From Rhodospirillales bacterium (GTDB lineage Bacteria > Pseudomonadota > Alphaproteobacteria > Reyranellales > Reyranellaceae), in contig JACPOB010000081.1 of the NCBI GenBank assembly GCA_016185145.1, forward strand, positions 1 through 64,000: a stretch of DNA of 64,000 nt. The letters are read 5' to 3'. The position numbers were made by a program, and so were the translations under genes. Positions 16,515-27,266 of the stretch are shown piece by piece; positions within the stretch are counted from its first letter, which is position 1; each line of letters begins with the position of its first letter. The notes under the pieces are model-generated. The model was not told where the DNA came from. It saw nothing but the letters and a program-made list of their open reading frames with translations, and ran no database searches.

Positions 16515-17747
16515 ATGACAAAGGCAACTGGGACAAAAGCAATTGGAAGGCGTGCGTTCGGGGTTGGGTCTGTCCTGGCCGCATCCATGATCGGCAGCCG
16601 TGTGCGTGCGGCATCGCCGGGCGTCAAGATCGGGCTCCTCTCGGATTTTTCCGGGGTTTATGCCGATTCGAGCGGCAGGGGTTCGCTCGATGCCATCCAG
16701 ATGACGGTCGAGGAATTCGGCGGGCAGTTGCTCGGCAATCCGGTGCAAGTTGTTTTCGGCGATCACCAGAACAAGGCCGACGTCGGGGCCACGATCGCCC
16801 GGCGCTGGCTCGATCGCGAGGATGTCGATGTCATCGTCGACGTGAACAGCTCGGCGGTCGCCTTTGCCGTCAAGGATCTCGTGCAGGAGAAGAACAAGCT
16901 CGCGCTGTTCGTGGGCGCGGGAAGCTCCGATATCACGGGCAAATTCTGCTCGCCCAATACCGTGCAGACGCTTTTCGACACGAGCGCGCTCGTTCGGTCG
17001 ACAGTGAAGGCGATGAACAAGCTTCACGGTCCGAAGAGCTGGTTCTTTCTCACCGGCGATTTCGCCTTCGGCCATGCGCTGGAAAAGGATGCGCGTGCCC
17101 TCATCGAGGCGACCGGTGGAAAGGTCGTCGGCCGGGTGCTTGTCCCGCTCAACACCACCGACTTTTCGTCCTTCCTGCTGCAGGCCCAGTCATCCAAGGC
17201 CGACCTGATTGGCGTCGCGGTCGCCGGCCACGACCTCGCCCGCGCCGTGACGCAGGGGGTGGAATTCGGGCTCACCCCCAAGCAGCAGTTCGTTGCCTCT
17301 GTCGTGACCGAACACGATATTTACAGCATCGGCCCCAAGGCGGCGGAAGCCATGACCTTCTCTTCGCCGTTCTATTGGGATCTGGACGACAAGACTCGTG
17401 ACTGGTCGAAGCGCTTCATCGCTCGCACCAAGAAGTACCCGACCATGACGCAGGCCGGGAATGCCTCGGCGGTGCTGCACTATCTGAAGGCCGTGCACGC
17501 GGCCGAAACCAAGGAGGCCGGCGCTGTCATGGCCAAGATGAAGGAATTGCCGGTCGATGACTTCATGACGAAGTCGGCGCCTCTGCGCATCGACGGCCGG
17601 GTCGAGCGCGAGATGCACATCTTCCGTGGCAAGGGCCCCGCCGAAACCAAGGGCGGCTGGGACATCTACAAATACATCTCGACGAACTCGGGCGCGGACG
17701 CCGTGCGCCCGCTGAACGAAGGGGGCTGTCCGCTCGTCAGGTCCTGA
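16515..17747 (+). CDS. ABC transporter substrate-binding protein (Liv-type, type I fold)
   Basis: A 410-residue periplasmic binding protein of the branched-chain-amino-acid/amide group. A Tat-like signal (GRRAFGVGSVLAA, residues 11-23) ends at VRAA, followed by VKIGLLSDFSGVYADSSGRG. No permease or ATPase gene is adjacent, so it either shares a transporter encoded elsewhere or signals to a receptor. GGGAGGAGGG before the ATG is a very strong ribosome site. Last gene of the LysR-linked group; it presumably captures the substrate used by the enzymes upstream. Confidence 0.88.
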   Translation: MTKATGTKAIGRRAFGVGSVLAASMIGSRVRAASPGVKIGLLSDFSGVYADSSGRGSLDAIQMTVEEFGGQLLGNPVQVVFGDHQNKADVGATIARRWLDREDVDVIVDVNSSAVAFAVKDLVQEKNKLALFVGAGSSDITGKFCSPNTVQTLFDTSALVRSTVKAMNKLHGPKSWFFLTGDFAFGHALEKDARALIEATGGKVVGRVLVPLNTTDFSSFLLQAQSSKADLIGVAVAGHDLARAVTQGVEFGLTPKQQFVASVVTEHDIYSIGPKAAEAMTFSSPFYWDLDDKTRDWSKRFIARTKKYPTMTQAGNASAVLHYLKAVHAAETKEAGAVMAKMKELPVDDFMTKSAPLRIDGRVEREMHIFRGKGPAETKGGWDIYKYISTNSGADAVRPLNEGGCPLVRS

Positions 17748-17896
17748 GCACCGACGAGCATCGAGCGGCTCGCCCTCGACTCTCCTTCTGTCACTCCGAG
17801 CGTAGCGAAGGGCCTTTGAGGCCCCTCGCTGCACATCGTGCCGTGCTTAATGCTATCATGCCGCCGGTGCTTCGCGATGGGAGCCTGGTGCGATCC

Positions 17897-18703
17897 ATGA
17901 AGGACAACAGCATATTGCGGGCGGTGCGCGAAGGGCGGGCGGCGCTCGGGACCGGGCTCAAGGAGTTCGCCTCGCGCGGGGTGCCATGGATCATCGAGGC
18001 CTCCGGCTTCGACTACTGCATGATCGACCACGAACACGGCGCCTTCGATCTCGAGACGATCGCCGATCTCGCCGGGTGGTTCCAGGCCACCAACGTCTCG
18101 GCGATCGTGCGGATCCACAAATCCTTCACCTACCTGATCCCGGCGATCCTCGTCCAGGGGATCATGGGCGTCCAGGTCTCGGAGGTCGACAGCGTCGAGG
18201 AAGCGCGCGCGATCGTGGCGCAGGCGAAGTATCCGCCAATCGGCAATCGCGGCATCTCGGGGCAGGGGATGCACACCGGATACCGGAGCTATGGCGCCCG
18301 TCACGCGTCCGAGTATGCGCCGTGGGCCAATGCCAATATCATCGTCTGCGTGTCGATCGAATCGCTCGAGGGCCTGGAGAATGTCGAGGCGATCGCGGCC
18401 ACGGAGGGCATCGACATGATCGCCTACGGTCACTCGGACCTCAGCGCGCGGCTGGGCGTCCATCTCCAGCTCGAGCACCCGACGTTCAAGGCGGCCGTGC
18501 GCCGGATCGCGGAGGCCTGCAACGCGCACGGAAAGCTTGCCCGCGGGTCGGCGGAAACCGAGGCGCAGATCGAGGAGTACTGGCGGCTCGGGTGCAAGGT
18601 GCTGAACCTGCCCGGCACCGACGTCAGCACCTACCTCGATGGCCTGAAGGCGCGCGCCGATCGCGCCCATGTGCGGCTGAAATCGATCGGTGTGCCGACG
18701 TAA
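17897..18703 (+). CDS. HpcH/HpaI aldolase/citrate lyase family protein
   Basis: A 268-residue class II pyruvate-type aldolase fold. CMIDHEHGAFDLETI, VSAIVRIHKS (substrate-binding Arg), VQVSEVDSVEEARAIV and MIAYGHSDLSARLG follow the 4-hydroxy-2-oxo-acid aldolase layout. Such enzymes cleave hydroxy-keto acids to pyruvate and an aldehyde. The ATG at 17897 is chosen so that the family-start segment (DNSILRAVREG) is first; an upstream in-frame ATG at 17858 is possible. The 149-base gap before it contains a half palindromic repeat, so it is probably a separate transcript from the operon upstream. Confidence 0.88.
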   Translation: MKDNSILRAVREGRAALGTGLKEFASRGVPWIIEASGFDYCMIDHEHGAFDLETIADLAGWFQATNVSAIVRIHKSFTYLIPAILVQGIMGVQVSEVDSVEEARAIVAQAKYPPIGNRGISGQGMHTGYRSYGARHASEYAPWANANIIVCVSIESLEGLENVEAIAATEGIDMIAYGHSDLSARLGVHLQLEHPTFKAAVRRIAEACNAHGKLARGSAETEAQIEEYWRLGCKVLNLPGTDVSTYLDGLKARADRAHVRLKSIGVPT

Positions 18704-18813
18704 CCTCACCCTGAGGAGGCGGCGAAGCGGCCGTCTCGAAGGGTGGGAACGAGCGCGATCTTTGGGTCCCCATCCTTCGAGACGCGCCCTTCGGGCGCTC
18801 CTCAGGATGAGGT
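18704..18813. repeat. Intergenic palindromic repeat (CCTCA..CTGAGGAG family), copy 1
   Basis: An inverted repeat: the left part starts CCTCACCCTGAGGAGGC and the right part ends GCGCTCCTCAGGATGAGG, with TCTCGAAGG/CCTTCGAGA inside. It immediately follows the aldolase stop. Copy 2 is at 21514-21620. Small internal hairpins (CGCCCTTCGGGCG) make it REP/BIME-like. Confidence 0.85.
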
Positions 18814-18851
18814 TGGCTGTGTTGCGATTTGACAGTGAAAGGGAGGACAGG

Positions 18852-19613
18852 ATGCGCCTTCAAGGCAAGGTGGCGCTGCTGACCGGGGCGGCGGCGGCGA
18901 TCAAGGGCGAGCTGATGGGTTTCGGCGGTGCGGCGGCGCATCTGTTCGTGCGCGAGGGCGCGAAGGTGGTGCTGACCGATATCCGCGACGAGCTCGGCGA
19001 GCGGGCGGCTGCGGCCTTGCGGGCCGACGGGCACGACGCGCGTTACCTGCATCTCGACGTGACATCGGAACAGAGCTGGGCCGAGGTCGTGGAGGCGGTG
19101 ATGGCGGCGCACGGACGGCTCGACATCCTGTTCAACAATGCCGGCGTCTCCTTTCCCCGCAAGGTCGAGGACATCACGGTGGAGATCTGGGAACGCGAGC
19201 TCGGCGTTCATGCCAAGGGCGTTTTCCTCGGCACCCGGACGGCGATCCCGGCCATGCGCAAGGGCGGCGGCGGGTCGATCATCAACACGTCCTCGGTCAT
19301 GGGCATCGTCGGCAGTCCGACCTCGCCGGCCTATTCCGCCGCCAAGGGGGCCATCACGATCTTCACCAAGTCGGCGGCACTGCAATATGCCAAGGAGAAC
19401 ATCCGCATCAATTCGGTGCATCCGGGCTATGCCGATACGCCGCTGACCGAGAAGCGCTTCAGCGATGCGGCCGTGCGCCAGCAGCTGCTCGATCGCACGC
19501 CGATGGGGCGGCTCGGCACCGCCGAGGATATCGCCAACGGCGTGCTGTTCCTGGCATCCGATGAAGCATCCGGCTCGGAACTGGTGATCGATGGCGGCAT
19601 GACGGCGCAGTAG
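18852..19613 (+). CDS. SDR family oxidoreductase with an enlarged cofactor loop
   Basis: A 253-residue SDR starting MRLQGKVALLTG. NNAG (FNNAGVSF), TSSVMGIVG and YSAAKGAI are all normal, and the C-terminus ends GSELVIDGGMTAQ. The dinucleotide loop is unusual: instead of TGxxxGIG it reads TGAAAAIKGELMGFGG, an insertion of about seven residues before the final GxG. This will alter how the cofactor pyrophosphate is held. GGGAGGACAGG precedes the ATG at 18852. Confidence 0.88.
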   Translation: MRLQGKVALLTGAAAAIKGELMGFGGAAAHLFVREGAKVVLTDIRDELGERAAAALRADGHDARYLHLDVTSEQSWAEVVEAVMAAHGRLDILFNNAGVSFPRKVEDITVEIWERELGVHAKGVFLGTRTAIPAMRKGGGGSIINTSSVMGIVGSPTSPAYSAAKGAITIFTKSAALQYAKENIRINSVHPGYADTPLTEKRFSDAAVRQQLLDRTPMGRLGTAEDIANGVLFLASDEASGSELVIDGGMTAQ

Positions 19614-19620
19614 GCATTCC

Positions 19621-20700
19621 TCATTCCTTGCTGCCGGCGAGCGCCGCCGCGATCGAGCGCGCGACGATGGCGTTGCCGCGGTCGGTGAAGTGCATCATCG
19701 CATAGTAGGCGTCGACGTCGTGGCCGACATCCTCCTTCTCGAAGGCCGCGCGGGTGTCGAGCGTGGCCAGACCCGCCTTGACCGCGCAGCCAAGAAGTTC
19801 CGTCAACGCCCCCTGTTGCCCGGCGGCAGCCTTGGCATCGAAGAACACCCCTTGCTCGGGCAAGGCCACCACCAGGGCATTGGCGTGCTCGTGCGTCACC
19901 AGGGCCGCGAAGCGATCCATCAAGCGGCAGGACACGATGAAGGGATCGGCATCCGTCGCGACCTCGCGGCCATACCAGAATTGCTGCACGCCCAATCGGT
20001 TCACAATCAGGTCGAACAGGTGCGAGTAGCCGAGAAGGTGCTGTGCCGCCGTCATCAGCGGCGAACGGCCGGCCACCTGCACCGGCACGTTGCGCAGCGC
20101 GAGGCCGTCGCCTTCGAGGACGAAATAGGGTTTGCCCTTGGCATCGCGGACCGCGAGTGCGGTGCGCACGATGTCGTCGGCAATGAAAGCCAGAACCACC
20201 GTCGACGGCTTGATTTCAGGGACAAGGCGCTCCGCCCGCAGCACGATCTGGTCGAGGCCATAGCCGCGCACGCCGGCATTGAGCACGCGACGACCGGTGA
20301 GGCGCTCGAGATGGGCAGGCCAGGTCTCGTCGTTTCCGACGGCGAACCCCTCGGTCATCGAATCGCCGAACGCCATGATCAACGGTCCGGTCGCCGGCGG
20401 CCGATCACGATTCTGCGCGCGCGTACCTTCGGCGGTGAACGAGAAGGGCTTGCCGAGCATCGCTCCCGAGGAACCGGGGACGGGAGTCCACCCCAGCGTG
20501 GGATCGTAGGCGTACAGTGTCTCCCCCGGCGAGGGCTGAGACGCCATAACGGCGTAGTAAGGCCAGTGCCACAGCGATTCACCGGGATCCGTGAGGCGCG
20601 TGATGAGTTCGCCGGCGAGCAGGCAGAGGACGACCATGCCGGCCGACAGCGCCAGCCCGCTCCACGCGGAGCGCGGCCGGCTGGAGGAGCGAGCGGTCAT
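19621..20700 (-). CDS. SGNH/GDSL hydrolase, membrane anchored
   Basis: A 359-residue esterase-type protein. An N-terminal membrane segment (about residues 14-36) is followed by a periplasmic SGNH domain: block I FGDSMTEG (Ser near residue 114), the glycine block NAGVRGYGLDQ, and a C-terminal FTDRGN where the catalytic acid/histidine are usually in DxxH; here HFTDRGN carries the pair in the order H..D. Likely removes or transfers acyl groups on envelope glycans or a small ester. Seven bases from the convergent SDR gene. Confidence 0.82.
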   Translation of the reverse strand: MTARSSSRPRSAWSGLALSAGMVVLCLLAGELITRLTDPGESLWHWPYYAVMASQPSPGETLYAYDPTLGWTPVPGSSGAMLGKPFSFTAEGTRAQNRDRPPATGPLIMAFGDSMTEGFAVGNDETWPAHLERLTGRRVLNAGVRGYGLDQIVLRAERLVPEIKPSTVVLAFIADDIVRTALAVRDAKGKPYFVLEGDGLALRNVPVQVAGRSPLMTAAQHLLGYSHLFDLIVNRLGVQQFWYGREVATDADPFIVSCRLMDRFAALVTHEHANALVVALPEQGVFFDAKAAAGQQGALTELLGCAVKAGLATLDTRAAFEKEDVGHDVDAYYAMMHFTDRGNAIVARSIAAALAGSKE

Positions 20701-20724
20701 GGTGCGAACAACTGCAAGCGTGGC

Positions 20725-21486
20725 CTAGTAGGCGGAGAAGCCGCCTTCGGCCGGGATCGCGGCACCGTTCACCATGCGCGATTCGTCGGAAGCGAGGAAC
20801 AGGGCGACGTTGGCGATGTCCTCCGGCTGGCCGACGGCGAACGGGTATTTTCCAGCGATGTCGTCGATGCCGCCGAAGTGGATCTGGTTGCCGTCAGTGA
20901 AGCGGCTCCTGACGCGCTCGGTCAGCACGACACCAGGGCAGATGGCGTTGACGCGGATGCCCTTGGGCGAATAGGCGCCGGCAAGGGCCTGGGTGAAGGA
21001 GATCAGACCGCCCTTGGCCATGACGTAGACGTGGGCGATGTGGTTGCCACGCAAGGCCACCACCGAGGAGAAGTTGACCACGCTGCCCTTGCCGCGCTCG
21101 ACCATCACCGGGATGACGTGCCGGCAGCACAGGAACGGCCCCTTCATGTCGAGGTTGATGGTGCGGTCCCAGACCGACGGATCGACCTCGGTGACAGGCT
21201 TGTCCTCGGGCAGCGAGCCGCCGGCGCAATTCAGCAGCACGTCGATGTGCCCAAATGCGTCCCTGGCCTGCTGAACCATCCGCTTGACGCTCTCCTCGTC
21301 GGTCACGTCCGTCTTCACGAAGCGGGCGTCGGCGCCGGCCTCGCGCGCACTCGCCTCGCCCAGCTTGGCGTCGATCTCCGCCACGACGACCTTGGCGCCC
21401 TCCGCGACGAACATCCTGGCCGCTGCCCGGCCGATGCCGGAGCCCGCGCCGGTGATCACCGCAACCTTGCCCGCGAGACGATTCAT
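20725..21486 (-). CDS. SDR family oxidoreductase
   Basis: A 253-residue classical SDR: TGAGSGIGRAA, LLNCAGGSLP (the NNAG motif is NCAG), NFSSVVALRG, YVMAKGGL (YxxxK) and the end GAAIPAEGGFSAY. GAGGAGAAGG lies just before the ATG at 21486. It lies downstream of the amidohydrolase and LLM genes on the same strand, separated by a palindromic repeat, and may belong to the same pathway. Confidence 0.9.
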   Translation of the reverse strand: MNRLAGKVAVITGAGSGIGRAAARMFVAEGAKVVVAEIDAKLGEASAREAGADARFVKTDVTDEESVKRMVQQARDAFGHIDVLLNCAGGSLPEDKPVTEVDPSVWDRTINLDMKGPFLCCRHVIPVMVERGKGSVVNFSSVVALRGNHIAHVYVMAKGGLISFTQALAGAYSPKGIRVNAICPGVVLTERVRSRFTDGNQIHFGGIDDIAGKYPFAVGQPEDIANVALFLASDESRMVNGAAIPAEGGFSAY

Positions 21487-21513
21487 CTGGCCTTCTCCTC
21501 GTTACACGCACGA

Positions 21514-21620
21514 CCTCATCCTGAGGAGCCGCGCGAAGCGCGGCGTCTCGAAGGATAGGCAACACCAAGACTTGTTCCCACCCTTCGAGACGCGCCCTTC
21601 GGGCGCTCCTCAGGGTGAGG
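21514..21620. repeat. Intergenic palindromic repeat (CCTCA..CTGAGGAG family), copy 2
   Basis: Starts CCTCATCCTGAGGAGCC and ends GCTCCTCAGGGTGAGG. Same architecture and same CGCCCTTCGGGCG hairpin as 18704-18813, in the gap between two same-strand genes. Confidence 0.85.
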
Positions 21621-21638
21621 CTAAGAGTAAGTTCGAGC

Positions 21639-22466
21639 CTACCACTTGTAGACTTGCTGCAACGTTCCACCCATGAGCGCGGCCTTGTCGCTCTCGGACA
21701 GGCGCTTGGTGTCACGGAACGGCGCGACGCCCTGCTCATAGGTCAGCATGCCGATCGTCCGGGTCCAGTCGGTGCCCCACATGCAGCGATCCAGGCCGAA
21801 CGCATCGATGATCCGCAGCACCGGCGCCCAGATATCGTCGTAGGGGAACGGCTGCTGCGACATCGTGCAGGCGCCGCTGACCTTCACCCTGACGTTTCGA
21901 TACTGGGCCAGGTCGAGCAGCTTCGGCAGGTCGGCCCAGACGTCGGCGGGAACAGGTGGGCGAAACGGTTGGAGCAGGCCGAGATGGTCGATCACGATGA
22001 CCGTATCGGGGTGCTGCCGGACGTGCGGCAGGCCTTTGTCGATGATGCCCCAGCACAGCAGATTGACCGGCAAGCCATGCCTGCCGGCGGCGGCGAAGGC
22101 GCGGTGCAGGCCGGGATGGTCGGCTTCCATCGGCAGGCCCGCGCCCATGCGTATGCGAATGCCGCGCGCGCCCGGGGTCGCCGCCCACCGCGCCACGACG
22201 TCGTCGATCGCCGGATCGGTCGCGTCGACCGGCGTCACCACCCGGAACTTGTCCGGCCAGGCGTTGTAGACTTCCAGGGCGTAGCTCGGATCGTATTTGT
22301 AGGCGTTGAACGACGACACCATGATCGCGCCGTCGACACCGACGCTGCTCATTGCCGCGACCATTTCCTCGCCCGTTGCCGAGTCGAGCCCGTGCGAGGG
22401 ACTGGCCCACGGCCGGCCCGGATGATTGCGATCGAAGGGATGAACCTGGACGTCGATGATCGGCAT
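21639..22466 (-). CDS. Amidohydrolase family protein
   Basis: A 275-residue amidohydrolase_2-type TIM barrel. It starts IIDVQVHPFDRN (DxxVH metal strand), has VIVIDHLGLLQP (His on a central strand), VRVKVSGAC, and MWGTDWTRTIG with the late metal-binding Asp. A compact family member that may decarboxylate or hydrolyse a small ring or lactone. It starts five bases after the LLM monooxygenase stop, so the two are almost certainly co-expressed. Confidence 0.88.
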   Translation of the reverse strand: MPIIDVQVHPFDRNHPGRPWASPSHGLDSATGEEMVAAMSSVGVDGAIMVSSFNAYKYDPSYALEVYNAWPDKFRVVTPVDATDPAIDDVVARWAATPGARGIRIRMGAGLPMEADHPGLHRAFAAAGRHGLPVNLLCWGIIDKGLPHVRQHPDTVIVIDHLGLLQPFRPPVPADVWADLPKLLDLAQYRNVRVKVSGACTMSQQPFPYDDIWAPVLRIIDAFGLDRCMWGTDWTRTIGMLTYEQGVAPFRDTKRLSESDKAALMGGTLQQVYKW

Positions 22467-22471
22467 GACGG

Positions 22472-25328
<2,857 letters not shown>

Positions 25329-25350
25329 GATGCCCGCTGCGGGGATTTTG

Positions 25351-25403
25351 TCCCGTCATCCCGACCGAAGCTGAGCCCCTCGACTCCGCTCGGGATGACG
25401 GGA
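25351..25403. repeat. Short palindromic repeat (TCCCGTCATCCCGA arms)
   Basis: Perfect 14-bp inverted arms (TCCCGTCATCCCGA and its complement) around 25 bases. It follows gdhA and may serve as its terminator. Related core GTCCCGACCGGAG occurs in the larger element at 57333-57456. The rest of 25329-25617 shows no gene. Confidence 0.75.
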
Positions 25404-25617
25404 AATGCGATAGCCCTGCGCGCGAACGGGAGGGGCTTGGAAGCCTTCGCCTGCGGGTCTAGACTCGTCTCGAGACACATGATCTTGCGGCGCGATGGTG
25501 CGGGTGTTGTGTCCAAGTTTCCTGGGCGGAAGGGTGCGCCCATGGACCTCGCGCTGCGGGACGGCGCTACAGCTTTGAAAACAGGGGGAGGAACGCCTTG
25601 AAATAAAGGAGACGGAC

Positions 25618-26946
25618 ATGGCTAGCCAAATCCCGCGGGATTTCCGCCGCGTGATCGTCGCCGCGTCGCTCGGAAACGTCATCGAATGGTACGACTTCTA
25701 TATCTTCGGGAGCCTGGCCGCGGTCTTGTCGGTCAAGTTCTTCGAAAAGGGCCACCCGGTCGCTGCCCTGCTCAGCACGATCGCGCTGTTCACCGCCGGG
25801 TTCCTGATCCGTCCATTGGGCGCATTCCTCTTTGGCTGGCTGGGTGACCGGGTAGGACGCAAGTACACCTTCCTCATCACACTCAGCGGCATGGGTCTCG
25901 GGACGGGAGCGATCGGGTTGATCCCGACCTTCGAATCGATCGGTTTGACCGCCGCGTTCCTCCTCTTCGCGTTACGAATGATCCAGGGCTTGTGCCTGGG
26001 CGGCGAGTATGGAGGCGCCATCACGTATGTCGCCGAGCATGTCTCGGACGAACGCCGCGGCTACTACACCGGTTGGCTGCAGACCTCTCCAACCCTCGGA
26101 ATCGTGATGTCGCTGGCAGTGATCATCGCCGTGCGCTCCTATTTCGGTGAGCAAGCCTTCGACGCCTGGGCATGGCGCGTTCCGTTCCTGCTCTCCTTCC
26201 TGCTGGTGGCGATCGCGATCTACATCCGGCTCCAGCTTCAGGAGACGCCGATTTTCCAGGAGATCAAGGCCAGGGGGCAGATGGCCAGGAATCCCTGGAA
26301 AGAGGCTTTCCTCACCGCAAACATCAAATTCGTGCTGATCGCCTGCATCGTGGTCATCGGCGAGGGCGTCGTCTGGTACAGCGGTCAGTTCTGGGCGTTG
26401 TACTTCCTGCAGCAGGTTTCCAAGGTAGACCCGCTGACCACGGCCTACATTGTCGGGGCCGGCCTGCTCATTGCATCGCCGACCTTGATCCTATTCGGCT
26501 GGCTGTCCGATCTGATCGGCCGCAAACCGGTGATCCTGGGGGGCTTCCTGCTCGCCGCGCTCACCTACTATCCGCTATATTCGTGGCTTGGAACGGTGAC
26601 CCAGCCGGGACAGATCAACTTTCCAGTCGCCGTCTTCATCATCTTCATTCTCGTGTCCTACGTCGGGATGGTCTATGGGCCGATCGGAGCTTTTCTGGCG
26701 GAATACTTCCCGAGCAGGATCCGTTACACGTCGGTGTCCGTACCGTATCACATCGGCAATGGCTGGGGTGGTGGGCTGGTGCCGTTCATCACCTCGGCTG
26801 CGTTCCAGGCGACGGGCAGCCTCGGCATGGCGCTCATCTATCCGATCGCGGTTCCAGCCGTGTGCTTCGTAGCCTGCCTGTTCCTGATGCCGGAGACGCG
26901 GAAGATCAGCATCTGGGAGCCGACGGAGGCCAGACCTGCCTCCTGA
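25618..26946 (+). CDS. MFS transporter, metabolite:H+ symporter (MHS) family
   Basis: A 442-residue 12-helix secondary transporter. MHS landmarks: GNVIEWYDFYIFG in helix 1, the RPLGAFLFGWLGDRVGRKYT loop between helices 2 and 3, RMIQGLCLGGEYGGA in helix 4, and the repeat GWLSDLIGRKP in the second half. These carriers import carboxylates or zwitterions (citrate, ketoglutarate, proline betaine, shikimate). AAGGAGACGG precedes the ATG at 25618. Substrate not deducible. Confidence 0.92.
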   Translation: MASQIPRDFRRVIVAASLGNVIEWYDFYIFGSLAAVLSVKFFEKGHPVAALLSTIALFTAGFLIRPLGAFLFGWLGDRVGRKYTFLITLSGMGLGTGAIGLIPTFESIGLTAAFLLFALRMIQGLCLGGEYGGAITYVAEHVSDERRGYYTGWLQTSPTLGIVMSLAVIIAVRSYFGEQAFDAWAWRVPFLLSFLLVAIAIYIRLQLQETPIFQEIKARGQMARNPWKEAFLTANIKFVLIACIVVIGEGVVWYSGQFWALYFLQQVSKVDPLTTAYIVGAGLLIASPTLILFGWLSDLIGRKPVILGGFLLAALTYYPLYSWLGTVTQPGQINFPVAVFIIFILVSYVGMVYGPIGAFLAEYFPSRIRYTSVSVPYHIGNGWGGGLVPFITSAAFQATGSLGMALIYPIAVPAVCFVACLFLMPETRKISIWEPTEARPAS

Positions 26947-27194
26947 GACAGGAAGGCGGCACAGGGTGTTGTGCCGAAGAGGGCGCTTTCGAACGCGGAG
27001 GCCACGCCGTATGCAGCGAGCCGCCGACGCGTAGCGTGCGTCTGATGGTGACGCAGTGCGCCGTTGCTCGAATCAGCACGCAGTGGCCGATTCTTGCTGC
27101 TTGTAGGGACACCGCCCGTTTTCTACGAATTTCGTCGGGAGCACCTCTCCTCTGAACGAGCCTTCGCATGGCGAGGCGGCGGAGTGGGCGGTTG

Positions 27195-27227
27195 TTGACG
27201 GGGTATGGTTTCAGTGTTTCACTGAAA
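27195..27227 (+). promoter_or_regulatory. Probable promoter/operator of the 27267-38927 operon
   Basis: TTGACG (27195-27200) may be a -35 box; a good -10 is not evident. TTTCAGTGTTTCACTGAAA (27209-27227) is a perfect inverted repeat with 8-bp arms and a 3-bp spacer, and related half-sites (AGTGAAAAACTGAA) follow. A plausible binding site for the XRE-cupin regulator encoded at the operon end. The gap 26947-27266 otherwise shows no gene. Confidence 0.5.
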
Positions 27228-27266
27228 AAAGTGAAAAACTGAACGCCAGCGCGGAGACCAGACGAC

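Noticed and set aside
17790-17835. Terminator after the binding protein gene at 16515
   Set aside because: GGGCCTTTGAGGCCC is a hairpin, but it is part of a half-copy palindromic repeat (GTCACTCCGAGCG...) and lacks a T-run.
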